Shown: one piece after another, positions 1 to 6,752 of the stretch
Layout: each line of letters opens with the position of its first letter
Numbering within the stretch: the first letter of the stretch is position 1
Assembly: GCA_041485845.1 (NCBI GenBank)
Contig: JBGPKH010000074.1
Coordinates: 1-20,885 of the forward strand
Length of the DNA: 20,885 nucleotides
From: OMOG01 sp041485845
GTDB taxonomy: Bacteria > Acidobacteriota > Terriglobia > Bryobacterales > Bryobacteraceae
Direction of reading: 5' to 3'
Position numbers and translations under genes: made by a program
The notes under the pieces: generated by a model
What the model was told of the DNA's origin: nothing
The model's input: the letters and a program-made list of their open reading frames with translations, nothing else
Database searches by the model: none

Positions 1-251
1 ATTACCAAGATTGCGCGGCCCAGGTTTTCCTCCACACCGGGGAATGGGCCAAGGCTCGATCGGAGTACGAGCGAATGCTGAAGGTGAACCCGAACGATGC
101 GCTGGCACACTACCATCTCGGATTGGCGCTGGGACGGACCGGGGCACTGGCGCAGGCGAAATCCGAGAATCGGAAGTTCCTCGACCTCTGGAAGGACGCA
201 GATACGGACATTCCCGAGGTGATCGCCGCCAGGCGGCGGACCGTACAGTAG
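1..251 (+). CDS. C-terminal end of a TPR protein, possibly a kinase-TPR protein (5' end outside window)
   Basis: The open frame enters from the left edge at base 3 and ends with TAG at 249-251, giving 82 residues. It contains one clear tetratricopeptide unit (GEWAKARSEYERMLKVNPND, then LAHYHLGLALGRTG) and a tail with FLDLWKDADTDIPEV. From memory, tails of the form LWKDADPDIP are common at the C-terminus of acidobacterial Ser/Thr kinase or winged-helix proteins with TPR arrays, so the missing N-terminus may be a kinase or regulator; that is inference. TPRs mediate protein-protein contacts. No terminator is obvious downstream. The TPR call is firm; the parent protein is not visible. Confidence 0.75.
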   Translation, partial: YQDCAAQVFLHTGEWAKARSEYERMLKVNPNDALAHYHLGLALGRTGALAQAKSENRKFLDLWKDADTDIPEVIAARRRTVQ

Positions 252-324
252 AGCCGTTCGCGAACCGCACCATCCGCACCGCACGGCGCTTGCTGCGATG
301 GTGGTTTGCGTTGCGAGCGTGGGC

Positions 325-615
325 ATCGCCGTAGAGGTCGCGGCCCCCGAGGAACTCGGCGCGGTGGTGCAGCGGAAACTTGCTGGGGTAGTAGGCGACG
401 ATGCCGCCGGCGTTGACGATCACGCCCCGGAGGTGGGTGCGCTTCCAGTACTCGCGCCAAAAGGGGATGTCGTAGCGCGTGGGATCGCGTTCGGTGATGT
501 TGGTCTGGCCCCAGCGGGCTACGCGGCGATATCAGGGGACGCTGGTATCGGCGGCGTGGGCGGAGGCGGCTGCTCCAGCCACGGCGCTGGTCTGGATAAA
601 ACGGCGTCGAGTCAT
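325..615 (-). pseudogene. Broken Tat-exported glycosyl-hydrolase-like gene (5' fragment)
   Basis: Reading minus from ATG at 615-613, the product starts MTRRRFIQTSAVAGAAASAH, a twin-arginine signal (TRRRF) ending in an AHA-type cleavage site. After 27 residues an in-frame TGA (534-532) interrupts it, but the same frame continues with YRRVARWGQTNITERDPTRY and VIVNAGGIVAYYPSKFPLHH to about 325. This resembles the start of exported acidobacterial putative glycosyl hydrolases (GHL6 / beta-galactosidase-trimerisation type, recalled by eye). The TGA could derive from a TGG Trp codon by one change. Similarity ends near LYGD, so the gene is also truncated at its 3' side. A GGGAG-type ribosome site lies about 10 bases upstream. 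Exact family uncertain; decay is clear. Confidence 0.6.
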
Positions 616-773
616 TGAGAAGATGATACTCCCAGGAGGCGGTTGTGGAGACACTACGGGTTAAAGTTCGAGTCGAAAGAATTCGTTGCGGCGGGGGGCT
701 CATCGGACGGACCCAGAGGGTATCCCGCCGCGTTTTCCCCGGGGTTGCTATCCCCCTACCCGACCCAGAGAAA

Positions 774-803
774 TGGTCATCGGTTTTCGCGGGGCGCGAT
801 AAT
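774..803 (+). promoter_or_regulatory. Possible sigma70-type promoter for the truncated phosphoesterase
   Basis: TGGTCA (774-779, 4/6 to TTGACA), an 18-base spacer and GATAAT (798-803, 5/6 to TATAAT) precede the ATG at 819. An AAGG ribosome site lies 4 bases before that ATG. The match is moderate and acidobacterial promoters are poorly defined, so this is weak. Confidence 0.3.
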
Positions 804-818
804 TCCGATTAAGGTAAA

Positions 819-1106
819 ATGAACGCGCCGATCTTCATGCCCAACCTGCTCCACCTGTCGGATCTGCATTTCGGATATGATCAGGACGCCACAGCCTGCG
901 CGCAACGCACCGGGTCGCTCGACTTACTGGTGAAGGAGGTCCGCAGATTCACGGCGGATTGGAAGCCGCATGTCCTGGTAATTTCGGGTGATTTGACCTG
1001 GCAGGGCAGGGCGTCCGGGTACTTGGAACTTGCCGAGTGGCTGAGGAAGAAGCTGTTTCCAGCCACAGGTCTTACGGCCGCGAATTGCGTGATACCGCGC
1101 GCCTGA
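819..1106 (+). pseudogene. Truncated calcineurin-like metallophosphoesterase
   Basis: The frame opens with ATG at 819 after AAGG. The first 90 residues match the start of a metallophosphoesterase: LLHLSDLHFGY holds the DxH metal ligands (D15, H17) and VLVISGDLTWQGR the GD motif (D58). The expected next motif, GNHD, is absent. The frame runs LTAANCVIPRA then TGA, and the break falls where CVxCPGNHD would be expected. Full-length members are about 250-400 residues, so this 95-residue product lacks most metal ligands and cannot form the dinuclear site. From about 1090 the opposite strand carries a different remnant, so the truncation looks like a recombination joint. It may still be transcribed, but as a catalyst it is dead. 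Confidence 0.75.
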
Positions 1107-1242
1107 CGCGGACTCCGCGATGCGGAGACGGCGTCGAACAGCAATGAGATGCCCGGCCCCGTGGTAGCTTCCAGCGAAGCGGGGTTGGGCATGGCGCTGC
1201 CAGGTGATGGGCCAACTCGAGCAGGTCGTCGGCATATGCCAT
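1072..1242 (-). pseudogene. Decayed HEPN-like small protein remnant
   Basis: Minus-strand frame from ATG at 1242-1240. It starts MAYADDLLELAHHLA and, in the same frame, later shows RVRRAVS before running into antisense of the phosphoesterase. A start of the type YAxxLLxxAxHLA followed by ASLRRAVSxAYYALFH is how I recall acidobacterial HEPN-domain proteins. The sequence between the two blocks does not resemble the family in this frame, which suggests compensating frameshifts or an insertion, and the AYYALFH core is missing. It starts 3 bases after the stop of the remnant upstream, so the two were probably one operon. Family assignment is inference from short motifs. Confidence 0.4.
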
Positions 1243-1245
1243 CGG

Positions 1246-1499
1246 TCATGCCCACGCTTCTTCCTGGAGCACGGCCTGCTCGGACTGGCTGCGGAAACTG
1301 AAATAAGGGAGGACCCCCATTGTTCGAGAAGTTCGAGGCGCTGCACGATCGCATTTTCGATTTGGTTCGTGGGCTCCACAAGTGATTGCGGCGGCTCGAT
1401 CCGAAAGGACGATTCTGAAGAAGATAGCTGGTCCCGCTCCAATCCTGCCCCAGCGAGTACCTCAAGACCACGATGTCGGGGTAGTTCGCCGGCTGAAAA
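1246..1499 (-). pseudogene. Frameshifted remnant of a small conserved protein, partner of the HEPN-like remnant
   Basis: No single frame is open, but successive minus-strand blocks in different frames read as one protein: QPANYPDIVVLRYSLGQDWS, then PAIFFRIVLSDRAAA, then EPTNQIENAIVQRLELLEQW, then VLPYFSFRSQSEQ ending in EEAWA and TGA at 1248-1246. At least three frame changes join them. The order and composition resemble a short conserved acidobacterial protein that I recall sitting directly upstream of a HEPN-domain gene; its function is unknown to me. The 5' end is lost where lctP-like sequence begins at about 1518. The reconstruction rests on continuity of sense across frames. Confidence 0.45.
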
Positions 1500-1517
1500 C
1501 CTTGGCTGAAAGCCGGC

Positions 1518-1664
1518 GCTGTGCTTCATCGTAAAGCGGAAGAGCAGGGCCTCGTCTTCGCGTTTCATCGAGGTGGCGGCGGCGGCCATCGGGACCGGTT
1601 CATTTCCAGCTTGGTGGCAGTCACCACCTGTAAGTTGCCGGGCAGCGCGCGCTGAAGAAGGGGA
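1518..1664 (-). pseudogene. Degenerate second copy of the 3' coding end of lctP
   Basis: This stretch aligns by eye to 2544-2806 inside the intact permease gene, on the same strand. Both read AAAATSMKREDEALLFRFT (minus strand), followed by xKHS. Two blocks are missing relative to the intact gene: 63 bases between GCCACC at 2611 and GCCATC at 2674, and about 54 bases between GCCG at 2727 and GCCG at 2781. Both deletions lie between short direct repeats, typical of slippage or illegitimate recombination. The last permease residues (LLASVIGLIVVF onward) are absent. It cannot encode a transporter. Confidence 0.8.
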
Positions 1665-1694
1665 CCTGGCATCCGAACCAGCGGTGACCCTGGC

Positions 1695-2036
1695 CTATAG
1701 GGCGAGCAACTGTTTGAGCTTGCTGGCCACCGTGGTCAAAGAAGAGGGGTCCAACCTACCCAGAAATCGCGCGAGGCTCGAACAATGAATGGTGGCCAAT
1801 TTGTGCAACCGCAGCACCGATGTCGTTTTGAGATTCGTTGAGCGGTAGTCCGAACTGCGCGGGTCTATTATGAGGTCCGAGGGAAGAATTTGGGCCGGCA
1901 TCACGGAAGAAATATAGGTCACAAGAACCTCAGGAACAGACCCGAGCGAGCCAGTCAGAAGCAAGACCGGGCGGAGCTGCATGCCTGGCACATCTCCGAA
2001 TGGGAACTGAGCAAGATAGATCTCACCGGCTTGCAT
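1695..2036 (-). CDS. MazF/PemK-type toxin, putative endoribonuclease
   Basis: The 113-residue product starts MQAGEIYLAQFPFGD and continues MQLRPVLLLTG, VLVTYISSVMP and LKTTSVLRLHKLATI, the usual order of the PemK/MazF (CcdB-fold) family: a G-E/D-I-Y/W start, an RP..L strand, and a K-T-S/T-x-R-x-x-K strand. Known members are ribonucleases held inactive by their partner. Length is typical. The ATG at 2036-2034 lies inside the 3' end of the upstream antitoxin gene (14-base overlap), as usual for coupled pairs. An earlier in-frame start is possible but would add sequence that only antisense-reads the antitoxin. Reading frame and motifs look intact, so the toxin is probably functional. RNA specificity cannot be judged from sequence. 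Confidence 0.8.
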   Translation of the reverse strand: MQAGEIYLAQFPFGDVPGMQLRPVLLLTGSLGSVPEVLVTYISSVMPAQILPSDLIIDPRSSDYRSTNLKTTSVLRLHKLATIHCSSLARFLGRLDPSSLTTVASKLKQLLAL

Positions 2037-2271
2037 TGAAGGGCTGCCCGTCTTCCAGCGAATAGAGGTCCTGGCGAGGATCGCAGAGGTCGTCTGCCCA
2101 CTCTTTGGAAACCCCCTGAGCCCAAGCTCCACCTGTCTCGTCTTCATCGGGTAGCAGTACGATCAAGCGAACGCGCCCGGTAGGAAGCTCATTCGGGACG
2201 CGGGCCTGGAGCCGATGTTGTTCATCGATATCACCCGTCAACTCGATCGCTCTCATGAGAGTTTTGTCCAT
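2023..2271 (-). CDS. Antitoxin of the MazEF/PemIK-type pair
   Basis: The product starts MDKTLMRAIELTGDIDEQHR and ends DLYSLEDGQPFNASR, 82 residues. The middle (LQARVPNELPTGRVRLIVLLPD) reads like the short beta-rich N-terminal part of small antitoxins, and the acidic, flexible C-terminal part fits a toxin-binding tail. Its stop overlaps the toxin start by 14 bases, which fixes the partnership. An earlier ATG at 2289 would add six residues. A TATGAT box overlaps that earlier ATG, favouring the 2271 start with a very short leader. I do not see a confident DNA-binding motif. Autoregulation is usual for such pairs but not shown here. Confidence 0.65.
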   Translation of the reverse strand: MDKTLMRAIELTGDIDEQHRLQARVPNELPTGRVRLIVLLPDEDETGGAWAQGVSKEWADDLCDPRQDLYSLEDGQPFNASR

Positions 2272-2447
2272 TAGGCCCGAGGCAATCATAGCAAATCAGC
2301 GTGCTGGTACGGGAGTTGTTGAAGCGGCTTGCGGGCAAGCTCTGGCTGGCACGAAGGTAGACAGAGGATGACGGGGCCGGCTGTGACATCGCGCCGCCAC
2401 AAGGTGGACGCGTGAGTTGGGGTCTTTCGTCTAAGTAGCAGAGGATG

Positions 2448-2467
2448 GACAGGCCGGGAGGCCCGTC
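2448..2467. repeat. Single GACAGGCC hairpin repeat beside the lctP stop
   Basis: GACAGGCC, loop GGGA, GGCCCGTC forms a near-perfect 8-base stem (one mismatch). It matches the right hairpin of the paired element at 10619-10689, including the flanking CCCACTC. It begins 4 bases beyond the lctP stop codon (2474-2472), so on the minus strand it could act as an RNA 3' end or stabiliser, although no T-run follows. Confidence 0.6.
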
Positions 2468-2471
2468 CCAC

Positions 2472-4061
2472 TCACGGCGCCCAGGACGGCATGACATACG
2501 CGTAGAACACCACGATCAGGCCGATCACGCTGGCCAGCAGCACGCTGTGCTTCAGGGTGAAGCGGAACAGCAGAGCTTCGTCTTCGCGCTTCATCGACGT
2601 GGCGGCGGCGGCCACCGCGATGCTGGTCAGGCTGATCATCTTGCCCATCACACCGCCGGAGGAGTTGGATGCCGCCATCAGGATCGGGTTCATTCCCAGC
2701 TTGGTGGCGGTCACCACCTGCAAGTTGCCGAAGAGCGCGTTGGCGGAGGTGTCGCTGCCGGTGAGGAAGACGCCGAGCCAGCCGAGCAGCGCGCTGAAGA
2801 AGGGGAACAGGGCGCCGGTGGCGGCAAAGGCCAGCCCGAGCGTGGCGGTGGCGCCGGAGTAGTTCATCAGAAAGGCCAGCGCCAGGACCGCCGCCAGCGT
2901 GAGCTCGGCCAGCGCCAGTTGTTTGGCGGTGTGGGCGATCACTCCCACGAACTGCCGCGGCTTCAAGCCCGCCACCATGGCGGCGAGGATCGCCGCGAAC
3001 AGGCACGCGGTTCCGGAGGCCGAGAGCCAGGTGAAATTGTAGATGGCGCCGTACCCCGATGGCTTCGCCACCACCGGGGGCACGCGCTGGATGGTGTTGT
3101 GCAGCCCCGGCCAGTTGATCGGCAGGTTGAAGCTATCCAGAAACGGCTTGATGACTGGAGCGCTCCAGACCAGGACGAAGACCACCAGCAGCACGTACGG
3201 CGCCCACGCTACGGCAATTTCGCGCCCCGTGTGTTTCGACTGTGGGCGCGGCCCGCCGGTCAGGCGGATCACCACAATCAGCGCGCCCATGGCCGCGAGC
3301 GAGGACAGGATGTCGGTGAGAAGGCCGTTGACAAAATTCGAAACCACGAACTGCGTTCCGGCGAAGGCGATGCCGCAGGCCGCCGCCGAGGGAAGGACGG
3401 CGCGCAGGCCTTTCCACCCCGACATCACCAGAATGAGATAGGCCGGCACGATCAGCGAGACGGGCGCGCAGATGCGGCCCACGCCGGCGCTCAAGCGGTC
3501 GAACGGCAGCCCCGTGGTCAGCGCCAGCGTGGTGATGGGAATCGCGATGGAACCGAAGGCCACCGGCGCGGTATTGGCAAGCAGGCAGATGGCCGCGGCG
3601 TAGAACGGCTCGAAGCCCAAGCCTACCAGCATGGCGGAAGCCACCGCGACCGGCGTTCCGAACCCGGCGGCGCCTTCGATAAACGCCCCGAACGCAAAGG
3701 CGATCAGCAGGGCCTGGAGGCGCGGATCGCCGGTGAGGTGGCCGATGGAGTCCTTGAGCACGTCGAACTTGCCGCTCTCGAGCGTGATGCGATAGAGCAG
3801 GATGGCGGAGAACACCACCCACCCGATGGGGAAGAGGCCGAAGGCCGCGCCGTAGGTCATGGCCGCCACCAGCTTGCCCAACGGCATGCCGTAGACGGCC
3901 GCGGCCACCAGCGCGGCGGTTCCCAGTCCCACCAGCGAGGCCATCCAGGCAGGCTTGCGAATCACGCCCAACAGCAACAGCAACGCGAAAATTGGAATTG
4001 CGGCCACCAGCGCGGACCATGCCAGGCTGCCGCCAACAGGGGTGTAGTTTTGCTGCCACAT
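2472..4061 (-). CDS. lctP: L-lactate permease family transporter
   Basis: The 529-residue integral membrane protein belongs to the LctP/LldP/GlcA family, which imports L-lactate (some also glycolate or D-lactate) with protons across the inner membrane. The start MWQQNYTPVGGSLAWSALVA, the motif EGAAGFGTPVAVASAM, GSDTSANALFGNLQ and NSSGGVMGKMIS are family hallmarks, and length matches the usual 530-560. About twelve or more hydrophobic segments run through it. The ATG at 4061-4059 is chosen because AAGGA lies 11 bases upstream, inside the last codons of the acyl-CoA ligase, whose stop is 5 bases away: a coupled operon. The short-chain acid imported could feed the co-transcribed ligase, though lactate itself is normally oxidised directly. 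Substrate is inferred. A decayed copy of its 3' end lies at 1518-1664. Confidence 0.9.
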   Translation of the reverse strand: MWQQNYTPVGGSLAWSALVAAIPIFALLLLLGVIRKPAWMASLVGLGTAALVAAAVYGMPLGKLVAAMTYGAAFGLFPIGWVVFSAILLYRITLESGKFDVLKDSIGHLTGDPRLQALLIAFAFGAFIEGAAGFGTPVAVASAMLVGLGFEPFYAAAICLLANTAPVAFGSIAIPITTLALTTGLPFDRLSAGVGRICAPVSLIVPAYLILVMSGWKGLRAVLPSAAACGIAFAGTQFVVSNFVNGLLTDILSSLAAMGALIVVIRLTGGPRPQSKHTGREIAVAWAPYVLLVVFVLVWSAPVIKPFLDSFNLPINWPGLHNTIQRVPPVVAKPSGYGAIYNFTWLSASGTACLFAAILAAMVAGLKPRQFVGVIAHTAKQLALAELTLAAVLALAFLMNYSGATATLGLAFAATGALFPFFSALLGWLGVFLTGSDTSANALFGNLQVVTATKLGMNPILMAASNSSGGVMGKMISLTSIAVAAAATSMKREDEALLFRFTLKHSVLLASVIGLIVVFYAYVMPSWAP

Positions 4062-4066
4062 GGTGT

Positions 4067-5689
4067 TTATCCTTGGACGCGCCTTTCCTTGCCGCTCCAG
4101 AATACCTCGCGGAGCTCGCGTTTGATGATTTTTCCGGTGCCGGTCTTGGGCAGGGGCCCATCCGAAAATTCGAAGCGGCGCGGCATCTTGAACTTGGCGA
4201 TGCGGCCTTGCAGGTACTCGCAGAGGCACTGCTCGGTGATTTGCTGCCCGGGCTTGAATACCACGATGGCCGCGGGGACCTCGCCCCACTGCGCATCGGG
4301 CGCCGAAACCACGGCGCACTCCAGCACCGCCGGATGGGCGAAGATGGCGCGTTCCACCTCGATCGAGGAAATGTTCTCGCCGCCGCTGATGATGATGTCC
4401 TTCTTGCGGTCCACGATGTGGATATAGTTGTCCTCGTCCCACACCGCCATGTCGCCGGTGTGCAGCCAGCCACCGGTCATGACGTCCTGGGTGGCTTTGG
4501 GCTCCTTGTAGTAGCCGTCCATCATGTTATCGCCGCGCATGACCACCTCGCCGATGGATTGCATGTCGCGGGGCACGTCGTTCAACTGCAGATCCACCAC
4601 GCGGACCTCGCAGCCGATGAGCGGCCAGCCGGCCATGGAGCACCGGCGCAGGCGATCGTCTTCATCGGCGCAGACAATGGTGCTTTTGGCGCGGGCGCTG
4701 GTGGCCACCGGACCACTCTCGGTGAGGCCGTAGCCGGCTTCCACGCGGCAATGGAACATCTGCTCCATACGGGTGGTGAGCTCGGGCGAGGAGGCGGCGC
4801 CGCCGATCATGACGCGCTCCATGCTGGAGACGTCGAAGGCGGCGGCCTCGGGACAGTTGAGCAACGCGTTGGCCATGGTGGGCACCAGCGACATGCTGGT
4901 GGCCTTTTCCTCTTGAATGAGGCGCAGCACGTGCAGCGGGTCGAAGCGCCGCACCATCACCTGCCGGAGACCGTTCATGGTGGAGGTATGCGCCCGGCCC
5001 CAGCCGTTGGCATGGAACAGCGGAATGGTGTGGAGCTCCACCTGCAGGTCGTTGGTGACGAAGGACGCGGCGCAGGCGAGCGCGTGGAGATACACGGTGC
5101 GGTGCGAGAGCATCACGCCTTTCGGTGTGCCCGTGGATCCGGAGGTGTAAAACAGCTCGGCGATGGCGTCTTCATCCAGGGAGAAGGGATCGGGCCGCCC
5201 GATGCGGCCGCGGGAGAGCAGGTCTTCATAGGGCTCGCCAAAGCGCGAGGGCTCGCCAAAACGCGAGGGCTCGCCAAAGCGCGAGGGCTCGCCGATTTCG
5301 ACCCAGCGCTGGACCGCGGGGCAGGCCTGGCGCAGTTGCTCGACGACGGGGGCGAAGTCGGATTCGAAAATCAGGATGCGGGGCTCCGCATGGTTGAGGA
5401 TGGCGGTGAGCTCGTGGGGAGTCAGCCGTACGTTGAGCGGCATGACCATGGCGCCCGCAAGAGGAACGCCGAAGTAGCCTTCCACGAGCTGATTGTTGTT
5501 GAAGCTGAGGAAGGCGACGCGGTCGCCCGGTTGGACGCCCTCGGAGAGCAAACCTGCCGCGAGGCGCTCGCAGCGCTCGCCGAATTCGGCGTAGGTGTAA
5601 CGGCAGTCGCCGGAGACCACACCGACCTTCCTGGGGTAGAGATCCACTCCTCGATACAGGCACCGGATCGGCGAAAGAGGCACGTTCAT
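4067..5689 (-). CDS. AMP-forming acyl-CoA ligase (fatty-acyl-CoA synthetase type)
   Basis: The 540-residue cytosolic enzyme of the ANL superfamily activates a carboxylic acid with ATP to the acyl-AMP and then the acyl-CoA. Seen: P-loop YTSGSTGTPKG at 181-191, IPLFHANGWG at 222-231 (as in medium-chain AlkK-like ligases), GYGLTES at 319-325, GWLHTGD at 407-413, hinge DRKKD at 427-431, and PKTGTGK with catalytic Lys520. Length is normal. Oddly, residues 133-150 are three copies of GEPSRF plus a partial fourth, from an 18-bp tandem repeat. Start ATG 5689-5687 is supported by the MNVPLSPIRCLYRG opening; reading further upstream only antisense-reads the divergent regulator. It overlaps nothing and is followed 5 bases later by lctP. 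Substrate chain length unknown. Confidence 0.88.
   Translation of the reverse strand: MNVPLSPIRCLYRGVDLYPRKVGVVSGDCRYTYAEFGERCERLAAGLLSEGVQPGDRVAFLSFNNNQLVEGYFGVPLAGAMVMPLNVRLTPHELTAILNHAEPRILIFESDFAPVVEQLRQACPAVQRWVEIGEPSRFGEPSRFGEPSRFGEPYEDLLSRGRIGRPDPFSLDEDAIAELFYTSGSTGTPKGVMLSHRTVYLHALACAASFVTNDLQVELHTIPLFHANGWGRAHTSTMNGLRQVMVRRFDPLHVLRLIQEEKATSMSLVPTMANALLNCPEAAAFDVSSMERVMIGGAASSPELTTRMEQMFHCRVEAGYGLTESGPVATSARAKSTIVCADEDDRLRRCSMAGWPLIGCEVRVVDLQLNDVPRDMQSIGEVVMRGDNMMDGYYKEPKATQDVMTGGWLHTGDMAVWDEDNYIHIVDRKKDIIISGGENISSIEVERAIFAHPAVLECAVVSAPDAQWGEVPAAIVVFKPGQQITEQCLCEYLQGRIAKFKMPRRFEFSDGPLPKTGTGKIIKRELREVFWSGKERRVQG
5231..5293. repeat. In-frame 18-bp tandem repeat in the acyl-CoA ligase gene
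   Basis: Three full 18-base units start at 5231, 5249 and 5267 with one base difference in the middle copy, followed by half a unit. On the minus strand they encode GEPSRF repeats. Unit length divisible by three keeps the gene open. Confidence 0.95.
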
Positions 5690-5746
5690 GACTTGAAAGT
5701 ATAACGCACCCGGCTGTGCCACCATGGGAGAATCGGAAGAACGCGC

Positions 5747-6397
5747 GTGCGGATCACGATTTCCAAAGAAAACTATCTCAAGGCGATCGCCGAGGCCGAA
5801 GCGGAAGGCGAGGTGGTCAAAGCGGTGACGCTGGCCCGCTGGCTGCAGGTCTCCGCGCCGGCTGTGACCATGGCGATCAAGCGGTTGCGGCGCGACGCGC
5901 TCATCCGCGTGGGCAGCGAAGGGCAGATCGCACTGACCGCGGCCGGACGAGGAATTGCCAATCGGCTCTTGAACCGGCACCAGTTGATCGAGCGCATGCT
6001 CACGGAGATTTTCGGGCTGGAATGGTACAAGGTGCACGATGAGGCGGAGCAACTGGAGCATGCCGTGTCGGCGGATTTCGAGCGCAAGCTGATCGAGAAG
6101 CTGGGCACGGGCGTGGTCTGTCCCCATGGAAACATAGTCGGCAAGGACTCCCCGCGCGCGCGCCGGCGGCGGGGGCTGAAGCCGCTCGAAGAGGCCGTGG
6201 TCCACGAACGGCTGGCGATCGTCAGCGTGTTCGAGCGCGACCGGAAATTCCTGGAGTACCTGGATCGGGCGGGAATCCGCCCTGGCGTTCGCGTAGAGGT
6301 GATTTCCGCCGGCGGGGAACTGGAGTTGGCCAGCGCCCAGCGGGCCATGCGCATCGACCGCGCGGCCGCGGCTAAGGTCTGGGTGAAGGTGGAGTAG
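5747..6397 (+). CDS. DtxR/MntR-family metal-dependent transcriptional regulator
   Basis: The 216-residue product has a winged-helix N-terminus (TLARWLQVSAPAVTMAIKRL at about 28-47), a dimerisation and metal-binding domain (RHQLIERMLTEIFG, then VHDEAEQLEHAVS, 77-108), CPHGN at 125-129, and a C-terminal FeoA/SH3-like domain (about 150-216). By eye the metal positions are H78, E82, H97, E101, E104 and H105. The position of DtxR Cys102 is Glu101, as in manganese-type MntR, while the N-terminal ligand position (DtxR Met10, MntR Asp8) appears to be Asn9. The start is GTG at 5747 with GGAAGA about 8 bases upstream; ATG at 5724 is out of frame. It is divergent from the ligase/permease operon with only 57 bases between starts, so it may bind there. 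Effector metal is inferred only. Confidence 0.85.
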   Translation: MRITISKENYLKAIAEAEAEGEVVKAVTLARWLQVSAPAVTMAIKRLRRDALIRVGSEGQIALTAAGRGIANRLLNRHQLIERMLTEIFGLEWYKVHDEAEQLEHAVSADFERKLIEKLGTGVVCPHGNIVGKDSPRARRRRGLKPLEEAVVHERLAIVSVFERDRKFLEYLDRAGIRPGVRVEVISAGGELELASAQRAMRIDRAAAAKVWVKVE

Positions 6398-6441
6398 CGG
6401 GAAGGGCCGCAGATAAATGAGATAGCTTTTGGCGTTGCTGA

Positions 6442-6640
6442 CTACTTCTTCGGCGGCGTGACCGGGGACGGGCGGCGGCCTTCGCGACCGGCTTCCCGTA
6501 ACGGCGCTGCTTTGACTCGCGCGTCCAGCTTCTCGGCTTCTTCGGTGCGCTTGAGCGTGCGCAGAATGACGGCGTAGGTTCGCAGCGCGGGATCGACGGC
6601 GTCGTCCGGCGCTTCCGCCAGGCCGGCGATTTGCAATGCG
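6442..6640 (-). pseudogene. C-terminal remnant of a TPR protein
   Basis: The minus frame ending at 6442 reads LQIAGLAEAPDDAV, LRTYAVILRTLKRTEEAEKL, then DARVKAAPLREAG. This is the usual last repeat and tail of an acidobacterial TPR-type protein (..LRxYAxxLRxxxRxxEAxxLExRAKA). The frame lacks a credible start and upstream sequence loses resemblance near 6640. Either a broken gene or a fragment left after recombination. Function of the parent unknown. Confidence 0.5.
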
Positions 6641-6752
6641 GTGCAGCTTCTACCTCCAGGATGGCTGGCGCAACAAGGCCTGCCGCAATTGACTCGCTGA
6701 CTGGGAAACAGGATCGTAAACGCTTTTTTTGAAGGGGATTATTCAAAAGGTC
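6641..6752. other. Gap without recognisable gene, left of the receptor promoter
   Basis: Between the TPR remnant and the promoter I see no coding signal, only an AT-richer stretch with a T7 run at 6724-6730. Confidence 0.5.

Noticed and set aside
261..310. Imperfect inverted repeat (CACCATC / GATGGTG) after the TPR gene
   Set aside because: Stem is short and interrupted, with a 22-base loop and no T-run; not convincing as a terminator.
1204..1391. + strand readings such as ..SDWLRKLK stop followed by a short TTG-started peptide with a GGGAGG site
   Set aside because: The opposite strand gives a longer, coherent multi-frame reconstruction, so these look like antisense coincidences.
2445..4427. 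Long open frame on the + strand opposite lctP
   Set aside because: His/Gly/Arg-rich antisense shadow of a GC-rich gene; the minus-strand frame has clear permease motifs.
3992..5704. Long + frame opposite the acyl-CoA ligase
   Set aside because: Antisense shadow with biased composition; ligase motifs fix the true strand.
5724..5746. ATG at 5724 as regulator start
   Set aside because: Out of frame with the regulator; GTG 5747 has a ribosome site at suitable distance.
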